Shown here: piece after piece, positions 1 through 5,535 of the stretch
How positions within the stretch are numbered: the first letter of the stretch is position 1
Layout of the letters: each line of letters begins with the position of its first letter
DNA from: Bacillota bacterium
GTDB taxonomy: Bacteria; Bacillota; Bacilli; Alicyclobacillales; SLC66
Direction: 5' to 3'
DNA: 5,535 nt
Assembly: GCA_021821225.1 (NCBI GenBank)
Contig: JAKACR010000202.1
Coordinates: 1-5,535, forward strand
Position numbers and translations under genes: made by a program
The notes under the pieces: model-generated
What the model saw: only the letters and a program-made list of their open reading frames with translations
What the model was told of the DNA's origin: nothing
The model's database searches: none

Positions 1-1008
1 GAGCTCACCGGTTGCGCATGCATGTACATCGTATACAGGCGGAAAATGCATGTGAACACACTTGTGCTGCCGCCGCAGACAGGTTTTCCGGAACCGTGGC
101 GCGCAACCGTCCGCTCGATGCTGCAACTCGCCGTGCCCGTCACACTCAGTCGATTGATCGGTTCCGTCGCGTACGCCGCAGAACCGATCCTCGTCACCCG
201 GTCCCTGCTCTCGGCCGGAGTCGCCGCAGGCGCCGCCACGCGCCTGTACGGCGAGTACAGCGGTATGGCCATCCCACTTCTGATTTTTCCGACGGTTTTC
301 ACTTGGTCGCTCGCCGTGCAACTGGTTCCCTCTGTCTCCGAGGCTCTGGCCGCCGGCCGCTCGCGCGCCGTGGAACGAAGGCTCAGCCAATCGTTTCGCG
401 CCACCGCGCTCATCGGCTTTCCCGCTTCGCTCATTCTGCTTCAGTTTGCAACGCCGCTGTGCCAGGCCATCTACAACCAGCCCCAGGTGGGTCCACTGCT
501 TTCCGCCATGGCGCCAGCCGGCTTCCTGCTCTATCTGCAGGCGCCGCTGTCCGGCATTTTGCAAGGAGTGAACCGCGCCGGAATCGCCATGCGCAACTCG
601 CTGATCGGTTCCGGCGTCAAACTCCTTATCATCTATCTGCTCACTTCCAGACCTCACATTGGCATTATGGGCGTGGCATACGCACTCACCGCCGCCGTTG
701 TGCTCACCACCTTACTGCACATCGGTTCCATCCACCGTCTGGTCGGATTCTACGTTGATATTGCGGATACAGGCAAAATCGCGCTGTGCACCATTATGAT
801 GAGCATCTACATGGTGATTGCGTGGCCACCCCTGCATGCCGCCATGCGCCTGTCGCTGGCGCTGTTGTGCGTCATTCTCTCGGCGTTGCTGGTCTACACC
901 GTGCTGCTGCTCATCACGCGCACGATCACCTCGCACAATCTCACGCGCGTTCCACTTATCGGCGACGGTCTGGCCCGCATGGTCCGAGCGCTCCCATTTA
1001 CGCGATGA
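1..1008 (+). CDS. spoVB: Stage V sporulation protein B (SpoVB), C-terminal part
   Basis: This is the last 335 residues of a MOP-superfamily polysaccharide/lipid flippase of the SpoVB type. The frame is open to base 1 with no stop, so the ATG at 22 is internal. About a third of a family protein of roughly 520 residues lies outside the window. Known role: SpoVB is needed for spore cortex synthesis and is thought to flip lipid-linked peptidoglycan precursor across the forespore membranes. Seen here: a segment near residues 40-110 reading PVTLSRLIGSVAY, then EPILV, then LYGEYSGMAIPLL, and LVPSVSEA, all close to SpoVB of Bacillus as I recall it. About eight further hydrophobic helices follow, separated by short charged loops. 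The protein ends in a basic tail. No terminator is obvious just after the stop. In B. subtilis spoVB is under the mother-cell factor sigma-E, but its promoter here would be upstream of the window. The family call is firm; the exact paralogue is likely rather than certain. Confidence 0.9.
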   Translation, partial: ELTGCACMYIVYRRKMHVNTLVLPPQTGFPEPWRATVRSMLQLAVPVTLSRLIGSVAYAAEPILVTRSLLSAGVAAGAATRLYGEYSGMAIPLLIFPTVFTWSLAVQLVPSVSEALAAGRSRAVERRLSQSFRATALIGFPASLILLQFATPLCQAIYNQPQVGPLLSAMAPAGFLLYLQAPLSGILQGVNRAGIAMRNSLIGSGVKLLIIYLLTSRPHIGIMGVAYALTAAVVLTTLLHIGSIHRLVGFYVDIADTGKIALCTIMMSIYMVIAWPPLHAAMRLSLALLCVILSALLVYTVLLLITRTITSHNLTRVPLIGDGLARMVRALPFTR

Positions 1009-1047
1009 GCGGCGCAAACGGCATGAAATTTATGATACTCTATGAAA

Positions 1048-1077
1048 ATCACAGATAGACGCGACGTCCCCTATAAT
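1048..1077 (+). promoter_or_regulatory. Candidate sigma-A promoter in the spoVB-yetF gap
   Basis: A perfect TATAAT lies at 1072-1077. Eighteen bases upstream, at 1048-1053, is ATCACA, which matches four of six bases of TTGACA. The surrounding sequence is AT-rich in an otherwise GC-rich window. Transcription would start near 1084 and run right, away from spoVB and towards the 3' end of yetF. No protein gene on that strand follows within 1 kb, which is why a small RNA or an antisense transcript to yetF is considered. Confidence 0.45.
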
Positions 1078-1146
1078 CGACAGCCCAAACATAGGGAGGT
1101 TGAAGCAGTATCGCAATAACCTGTATTTATTTTATCCTAATATGTA

Positions 1147-1247
1147 AACGTCGGAGCGGACACCACCGGGCACCGGGCATCGTCGCTACCGTGTCGCCGG
1201 GTTACAAGACTCCGCGACAGGAGTGGAATCGGAATGAAAACGACGTT
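1147..1247 (+). promoter_or_regulatory. Candidate structured RNA / leader with competing hairpins
   Basis: Three inverted repeats are visible. AACGTCG (1147-1153) is exactly complementary to CGACGTT (1241-1247) and would close a domain of about 100 nt. Inside it, ACTCC (1209-1213) pairs with GGAGT (1220-1224) and would bury the SD AGGAGT. TGTCGC (1192-1197) pairs with GCGACA (1214-1219), which excludes the previous hairpin and would free the SD. The SD is followed nine bases later by ATG (1234) and a frame of only five codons (MKTTF, then TAA). That layout resembles a translational leader, but no gene follows. I do not recognise a known riboswitch consensus. Short repeats like these can occur by chance in GC-rich DNA, so confidence is low. 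Confidence 0.25.
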
Positions 1248-1273
1248 CTAAGGCGTATTGCTTGAAGTTGACG

Positions 1274-1300
1274 AAAAGACCACCCAAGGCTTGGACGCCT
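1274..1300 (-). terminator. Weak intrinsic terminator candidate for the yetF-like gene
   Basis: Read on the - strand, the arms CGTCCA and TGGGTG (two G-U pairs) flank a short loop, built on the palindrome CCAAGGCTTGG at 1284-1294. They are followed by TCTTTT within a few bases. The site begins about 18 bases after the yetF stop. The stem is short and the U-run is interrupted, so termination would be modest. Confidence 0.35.
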
Positions 1301-1317
1301 GATGCGGAAATACGGAT

Positions 1318-2091
1318 TCATGGTGCGTTACCGTCGGGTTTAGCATCAGACTCGCCGCTGATCTTATCCTCGTCGCTGACCTTATCGCCACGGCCCTCTC
1401 GATCCACCCTGTCCACGTACAGCCGTTCGCCGTCCCACCCCGCGTAAAACACCGCCCGTTCCGACGCAAAGCCAGCAGCCTCAAGCTGATTGTGCAGCCA
1501 TTGCGCCGTCTTCCCAATCGTGCGCAGCTTGTCTTCATCAATCCGTCCGTCTACAATGAGCGACGTTGTCATAGCCGTTTTCTTCGGCGCAAGACCGATA
1601 TCCTCCGGCGTGAGCGCGCGCTTGTGCGCCTTGGGAAAAACGGACAGCTTGCCGGACGTCTCCAGAATGGCGAACTCGACGTCCGCCACAGTTCCGATGT
1701 CCTTCTCGCGCAATTGGAGCAACAAGTCGTCGATATTGTAGCGCGTGCGCCGCATTTCGCGATCATTGATTCGCCCGTTGGCGACAAGCACACTGGGTCG
1801 GCCCTCGAACAGGGTGCGAATCCGCGGACTGCGCATGGAAGCGTACGCCACAAGAATCTGCAGTAGGACGAGCACGGAGACAATAAGCGCCCCGTGCCAC
1901 AGCGGCAGTTTCAAATCCTGTAAATTGACCGCCGACACCTCTGCGATCATGATGGATACGACGAGATCGAAAATCGACAGTTTGCCGATTTCCCGCTTGC
2001 CCATGATACGCAGCGATATAAGGACGAAAAAATAGGTGCCAAAGATCCGGATCAGCAACTCACCAAATGGGCCGAACATCATGAATTTCAT
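1318..2091 (-). CDS. YetF-like DUF421 membrane protein
   Basis: A 257-residue protein of the DUF421/YetF family, a little longer than the usual 210-240. Three hydrophobic segments lie near residues 11-29, 38-56 and 64-85, with the family-type stretch RIMGKREIGKLSIFDLV at 28-44 between the first two. A cytosolic domain follows, with GRPSVLVANGRI (97-108), the conserved VEFAILETSGKLSVFPK (138-154), LIVDGRI (178-184) and AGWDGERLY (217-225). The last 25 or so residues are a charged hydrophilic tail not typical of the family. Family knowledge: the biochemical function is not established; some DUF421 proteins sit in the inner spore membrane and affect spore resistance. B. subtilis YrbG, from the same neighbourhood, is a likely counterpart (inference from synteny). 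The ATG at 2091 is preceded by a G-rich but poor SD. The gene is divergent from trmB with 48 bases between starts, in which I see no convincing -10/-35 pair, and its 3' end converges on the spoVB side. Confidence 0.88.
   Translation of the reverse strand: MKFMMFGPFGELLIRIFGTYFFVLISLRIMGKREIGKLSIFDLVVSIMIAEVSAVNLQDLKLPLWHGALIVSVLVLLQILVAYASMRSPRIRTLFEGRPSVLVANGRINDREMRRTRYNIDDLLLQLREKDIGTVADVEFAILETSGKLSVFPKAHKRALTPEDIGLAPKKTAMTTSLIVDGRIDEDKLRTIGKTAQWLHNQLEAAGFASERAVFYAGWDGERLYVDRVDREGRGDKVSDEDKISGESDAKPDGNAP
1354..1389 (-). repeat. 18-bp imperfect tandem duplication in the tail of the yetF-like gene
   Basis: Bases 1354-1371 and 1372-1389 match at 14 of 18 positions, including an 11-of-12 core (GCTGATCTTATC versus GCTGACCTTATC). 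The length is six codons, so the frame is kept. On the coding strand the two units give GDKVSD and EDKISG. This explains part of the extra acidic C-terminal tail. Confidence 0.6.
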
Positions 2092-2126
2092 CCCGTCCCC
2101 GCTTTGACCGTGTGGGACTTAGTATG

Positions 2127-2132
2127 AGGAGG
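2127..2132 (+). promoter_or_regulatory. Ribosome binding site fixing the TTG start of trmB
   Basis: A full AGGAGG ends seven bases before TTG at 2140. No ATG or GTG in this frame lies near it, and the protein starting at this TTG begins MRIR, as TrmB proteins usually do (MRxR). This makes the TTG start well supported. Confidence 0.8.
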
Positions 2133-2139
2133 AAGGACG

Positions 2140-2787
2140 TTGAGAATTCGCGGTAAGCATAAAGTTCCCGGTCTGCTGGAACAGGCGGGTGGCCTGATGA
2201 TCGATCGGGCCTCCTGGCGATGGCTGGCAAACCGCGACCGCGACTGCTGCTTCATGGAGGTCGGATGCGGGCGCGGCGCCTTTGTCTGCACATTGGCCGC
2301 CCAAAATCCCGCGGACTGGTTTGTCGCGGTGGACAAGTACACACCGATTGTCGCGCGCGCGGCGGCGATGGCGGCGCAACGGAAATTGACCAATGTCCGG
2401 TTTTTTGACGGCGATATGGAACAATTGCAGGAGATTGTGCCGGCCGGATCGCTTGACGGAATTTATCTTAATTTTTCTGATCCGTGGCCGCGACGGCGAA
2501 ACGAGCGAAAGCGCCTGACGCACGAAAGACTGCTTGCCTTCTATCAGAACTGGCTGAAACAGGACGGCTTCCTGGAGCTTAAAACGGATAATGAAGTGTT
2601 TTTCGATTGGAGTCTGCGCCAACTGGAACGCGCGGGCTGGCGCGTGGCGCGCGAAGAGCGAGGACTGCCCGCCGCGCCGCCTCCGGAGCGCGCGCAGGAA
2701 GCCGCTTTTATCCGAACAGAGTACGAAGAAAAATTTCGCGCGCAAAATCTCGCGATCTATCACCTGCGGGCGGCGCCGAACGCATAA
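2140..2787 (+). CDS. trmB: tRNA (guanine(46)-N7)-methyltransferase TrmB
   Basis: A SAM-dependent enzyme that methylates N7 of G46 in the variable loop of tRNA. It is cytosolic, with 215 residues, the usual length. Motifs in order: N-terminal MRIR; SAM-binding EVGCGRG at 40-46; AVDKY at 63-67, where an acidic residue binds the SAM ribose; YLNFSDPWPRRR at 109-120, the TrmB signature; RKRLT at 123-127; ELKTDN at 146-151; and TEYEEKF at 193-199, the C-terminal family motif for substrate binding. The acidic residue of the second motif is Asp65, where B. subtilis TrmB as I recall it has Glu, a conservative change. The start is TTG, chosen for its AGGAGG and the MRxR N-terminus. In B. subtilis trmB (ytmQ) is elsewhere on the chromosome, so its place next to a yetF-like gene is a local arrangement. 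It may be cotranscribed with the gene 55 bases downstream. Confidence 0.95.
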   Translation: MRIRGKHKVPGLLEQAGGLMIDRASWRWLANRDRDCCFMEVGCGRGAFVCTLAAQNPADWFVAVDKYTPIVARAAAMAAQRKLTNVRFFDGDMEQLQEIVPAGSLDGIYLNFSDPWPRRRNERKRLTHERLLAFYQNWLKQDGFLELKTDNEVFFDWSLRQLERAGWRVAREERGLPAAPPPERAQEAAFIRTEYEEKFRAQNLAIYHLRAAPNA

Positions 2788-2811
2788 ACAGAGACAGGCC
2801 CCTCATATACA
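2782..2811 (+). promoter_or_regulatory. Weak sigma-E-like promoter candidate before the TIGR04086 gene
   Basis: GCATAAA at 2782-2788 overlaps the trmB stop and resembles the sporulation sigma-E -35 (KMATATT). Fifteen bases later CATATACA at 2804-2811 resembles the -10 (CATACAnT), with two mismatches. It sits about 30 bases upstream of the GTG start. Short consensus matches of this kind are common by chance, and plain read-through from trmB is an equal alternative. Confidence 0.2.
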
Positions 2812-2842
2812 TAGGCCAACGAGGCTGTGTGGAGGTGGCTCA

Positions 2843-3241
2843 GTGAAACACAAACTATGGCAGGATCTGCGATCGGATGTGAACGGTTCCCCGCTTGTTC
2901 TCGGAGTCGTCGCGGCGTTCATCACATCACTGCTGGCCACGCTCGTCATGTCGGCCGTGTACACATGGACGGACGTGCCGGAAACCACCCTGCCCTACAC
3001 GGCGTACACGATCAACGCGGTATCCGTTCTGGTCGGCTCCGTCCTTGCCGCAAGGAGCGCGGGAGCGCGCGGCTGGTACTACGGCGGCGCGTCGGCCCTG
3101 CTGTTCAGCGCGGCGCTCGCCGTCGTCGGCAGTCTCGTCGACCTGTCGGCGGCTTTTCAGGGTGAAACCATCGTGCGGATCATCCTGCTCGCATTGGTGG
3201 GCGCATTCGGCGGCATGGTGGGTGTCAACCTGCGCCGTTGA
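2843..3241 (+). CDS. TIGR04086 family four-helix membrane protein (YrzE-like)
   Basis: A small integral membrane protein of 132 residues with four hydrophobic helices near 17-40, 52-72, 79-100 and 110-130. A short basic N-terminus (MKHKLW) precedes them and an NLRR end follows. Glycine and alanine repeat through the helices (GGASALLFSAALAVVGSLVD, GAFGGMVGVNL), as in the TIGR04086 family found beside yajC and spoVB in many Bacillota; YrzE of B. subtilis is a likely counterpart. The function is unknown. The frame is open well upstream, to about 2591, but that part is antisense-free shadow over trmB. The GTG at 2843 is chosen because GGAGGTGG at 2831-2838 lies at the right distance and the coding character begins there. 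The gene follows trmB by 55 bases on the same strand and converges on yajC. The family assignment rests on length, helix layout and neighbours, not on a catalytic motif. Confidence 0.8.
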   Translation: MKHKLWQDLRSDVNGSPLVLGVVAAFITSLLATLVMSAVYTWTDVPETTLPYTAYTINAVSVLVGSVLAARSAGARGWYYGGASALLFSAALAVVGSLVDLSAAFQGETIVRIILLALVGAFGGMVGVNLRR

Positions 3242-3330
3242 CCGGCCCCGCAACCACGGCGATACCAGCGCGACCGCGATGCGACCAAGCGCGACTGGAC
3301 GCGGCCCCACCCGGCTCTGTCTGTCACCAA

Positions 3331-3376
3331 ATGCCGCGAGAAGCTCCCGGCTTTAGCCTAGCCGTGGAGTCTATGA
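3331..3376 (+). mobile_element. Possible right-end remnant of an IS200/IS605 (TnpB-type) element
   Basis: A hairpin has the arms CTCC-CGGCT (3344-3352) and AGCCG-T-GGAG (3360-3369), nine base pairs with one bulged T and a seven-base loop. It is preceded by GCGAGAAG and followed by TCTATGACAC. The run GAGAAGCTCCCGGCTTTAGCC and its frame reading REAPGFS closely resemble the 3' end/omega-RNA hairpin of IS605-family tnpB elements as I remember them. No transposase coding sequence survives in 3242-3330, so this would be a stub. The alternative is a shared structure between two convergent genes acting in transcription termination, though neither strand has a U-run after it. Confidence 0.4.
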
Positions 3377-3673
3377 CACACCGTCTGTCGCGGATTCTTC
3401 CGCACGCCGCTCAATGCGGTTGATCGCACTGCGTTCAAAAACCAGCCTGTACCCTTCATGGACCGACAGCGTGGCCGTCGACTCGTCGAGTTGCTCGACA
3501 ACGCCGTGCAGGCCGCCGATCGTCACGACCGCATCACCCACTTTTACGGATCGGAGAAGTTGATTGCGTTCCCGCTGCCGCTTCTGCTGCGGACGCAGCA
3601 GAAGAAAATAGAAAGCGCCTATGATGACCACGATCGGCAGATACCCGACCAGTGCGCTCGATGTGTTTGCCAT
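3371..3673 (-). CDS. yajC: Preprotein translocase accessory subunit YajC
   Basis: A 100-residue single-pass membrane protein that associates with SecD/SecF and the SecYEG channel. Seen: a short N-terminus, one hydrophobic helix at about 8-26 (LVGYLPIVVIIGAFYFLLL), and the family hallmark RPQQKRQRE at 27-35. A small soluble domain follows with VKVGDAVVTIGGLHGVV (43-59) and a final NRIERR stretch. Start choice: GAGGAGG at 3681-3687 lies seven bases before ATG at 3673 but only one base before an in-frame TTG at 3679, so the ATG is preferred and two residues are dropped. The gene follows tgt by 30 bases in the same operon. The TAG stop and the last few codons abut the IS-end-like hairpin at 3344-3369, so the final residues (about ATDGVS) may not be ancestral. 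Confidence 0.92.
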   Translation of the reverse strand: MANTSSALVGYLPIVVIIGAFYFLLLRPQQKRQRERNQLLRSVKVGDAVVTIGGLHGVVEQLDESTATLSVHEGYRLVFERSAINRIERRAEESATDGVS

Positions 3674-3680
3674 GTCCAAG

Positions 3681-3687
3681 CCTCCTC
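3681..3687 (-). promoter_or_regulatory. Ribosome binding site deciding the yajC start
   Basis: GAGGAGG on the - strand lies in the tgt-yajC gap. Spacing is seven bases to ATG at 3673 and one base to TTG at 3679, which favours the ATG. Confidence 0.75.
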
Positions 3688-3703
3688 GAATCGACGGACC
3701 TGA

Positions 3704-4897
<1,194 letters not shown>

Positions 4898-4942
4898 TCA
4901 GTCCGCTCCTGTGCCATCCAGTCCCCGGAAACGGGAAACGGT

Positions 4943-5535
4943 TCAGATGATGAGCATCGCATCGCCGAAACTGAAAAAGCGGTACTCCCGCCGCACCGCT
5001 TCCTCATACGCGGCGATGACACGCTCTCTGCCGGCAAACGCCGCGATGAGCATCAGCAGCGTGGATTTCGGCAGATGAAAATTCGTGATCATTGCGTCGA
5101 CCGCGCGAAAGTGATAGCCGGGGTAGATGAACGCGCGCGTGTATCCGCTCACGCCTTCCTGTTCTAGCCGGTTTCGCTCATGGACCGGCTTTTCCTCTGC
5201 AAGACCGAACACTGTCTCCAGCGCCCGCACCGCCGTCGTGCCGACACACACCACCCGCCCGCCAACTTCGCGCGTCTGCGCCACGGCCTGGAACACATCC
5301 GGACCGACAGAGAACCACTCTTCGTGCATGTGATGGTCCTCGACCCGCGACACGGCAACGGGGCGAAACGTCCCGAGACCGATATGCAGAGTGATGAACG
5401 CCACGCCAATACCCCGTTCCCGCAGTTCCTGCAACAGGGATTCCGTAAAATGCAGGCCGGCCGTGGGCGCCGCAACCGAGCCGCGCGCCCGCGCGTAGAC
5501 CGTCTGATACCGCTCCGGATCCACCAGGCGCTCCC
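4943..5535 (-). CDS. queA: S-adenosylmethionine:tRNA ribosyltransferase-isomerase QueA, C-terminal part
   Basis: QueA transfers and isomerises the ribose of SAM onto preQ1 at position 34 of tRNA, giving epoxyqueuosine, the step after Tgt. The gene runs off the right edge: the frame stays open to the end, so the GTG at 5524 is internal. About 196 C-terminal residues are present of a family length near 340. Motifs in order: [10 protein letters not shown], then [23 protein letters not shown], a HMHEEW stretch, [12 protein letters not shown], and near the end [26 protein letters not shown], all characteristic of QueA. The protein ends in [11 protein letters not shown] before TGA. It is the most upstream visible gene of the queA-tgt-yajC operon; ruvB would be expected beyond the edge by analogy with B. 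subtilis. The 84 bases to tgt hold no clear promoter or terminator. Confidence 0.97.
   Translation of the reverse strand, partial: ERLVDPERYQTVYARARGSVAAPTAGLHFTESLLQELRERGIGVAFITLHIGLGTFRPVAVSRVEDHHMHEEWFSVGPDVFQAVAQTREVGGRVVCVGTTAVRALETVFGLAEEKPVHERNRLEQEGVSGYTRAFIYPGYHFRAVDAMITNFHLPKSTLLMLIAAFAGRERVIAAYEEAVRREYRFFSFGDAMLII

Larger units (their letters stand above)
1009..1317. other. 309-base intergenic region without a convincing protein gene
   Basis: This gap lies between the spoVB stop (+ strand) and the yetF stop (- strand). Its first 130 bases are clearly more AT-rich than the genes around it. It contains a sigma-A-like promoter facing right, an SD-like GGGAGG at 1094-1099 with no usable start codon at a proper distance, a second SD at 1219-1224 followed by a five-codon frame, several inverted repeats, and a weak terminator for yetF. 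A frame open from 1104 to 1265 has no ATG, GTG or TTG until a late GTG at about 1191, so I do not call it a gene. The region could encode a small RNA, or be the leader of a gene that has been lost. Confidence 0.6.

Noticed and set aside
12..758. An alternative + strand frame overlapping spoVB
   Set aside because: It is Arg- and His-rich with no hydrophobic periodicity, while the other frame encodes a clear multi-helix SpoVB protein.
1104..1265. A frame on the + strand open for about 54 codons after the promoter at 1072, with an SD-like GGGAGG at 1094-1099
   Set aside because: There is no ATG, GTG or TTG at a workable distance from the SD. The first possible start is a GTG near 1191, leaving about two dozen codons with no recognisable character.
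2092..2139. A divergent promoter between yetF and trmB, with TTGACC at 2104-2109
   Set aside because: No -10 box sits at 16-18 bases; the position is taken by the AGGAGG of trmB. Promoters, if present, must lie inside the coding sequences.
2119..2763. A 214-codon frame on the - strand opposite trmB
   Set aside because: The + strand carries all the TrmB motifs in order. The antisense translation has none and is biased to Arg and basic residues.
2591..2842. An N-terminal extension of the TIGR04086 gene
   Set aside because: It overlaps the conserved 3' end of trmB. The strong GGAGG at 2831 and the GTG at 2843 give a protein of normal family length.
3344..3369. The hairpin taken as a classical intrinsic terminator for yajC or the TIGR04086 gene
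   Set aside because: No run of T follows it on either strand. It could still help termination, but the sequence fits an IS605-type end better.

Overview
The window reads as chromosomal core DNA from a GC-rich, spore-forming member of the Bacillota, most like the Alicyclobacillaceae or a related group. This is inferred from the gene content (spoVB, a YetF/DUF421 protein, a TIGR04086 membrane protein, yajC, tgt, queA), from strong AGGAGG-type ribosome binding sites, and from frequent TTG/GTG starts. The same gene set clusters in Bacillus subtilis around ruvB-queA-tgt-yrbF(yajC)-yrzE-yrbG-spoVB. No species can be named from the sequence alone.

Layout, left to right. The 3' two-thirds of spoVB (+ strand, cut by the left edge) ends at 1008. 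A 309-base gap (1009-1317) has no convincing protein gene. It does hold a good sigma-A-like promoter, several mutually exclusive inverted repeats around a buried Shine-Dalgarno, and a weak terminator for the gene that converges on it. A yetF-like gene (- strand, 1318-2091) is divergent from trmB (+ strand, TTG start at 2140). trmB is followed after 55 bases by a four-helix TIGR04086 membrane protein gene (+ strand, GTG start at 2843). The interval 3242-3370 separates this gene from convergent yajC. It contains a hairpin that resembles the right end of an IS200/IS605 (TnpB) element and stops two bases short of the yajC stop codon. yajC, tgt and a 5'-truncated queA then run on the - strand to the right edge as one operon, transcribed queA-tgt-yajC.

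Function. queA and tgt act consecutively in queuosine tRNA modification: Tgt inserts preQ1 at G34, and QueA converts it to epoxyqueuosine. TrmB makes m7G46 in tRNA, so the window has three tRNA-modification genes. yajC encodes the small partner of SecDF. SpoVB is a lipid-linked cell-wall precursor flippase of the spore cortex pathway. YetF/DUF421 proteins are membrane proteins, some of them found in the inner spore membrane.

I see no undescribed multi-gene system. The region is mainly housekeeping. The points worth a second look are the orphan leader-like region at 1048-1300, the IS-end-like hairpin against yajC, and the orientation of the four genes between spoVB and the queA operon.
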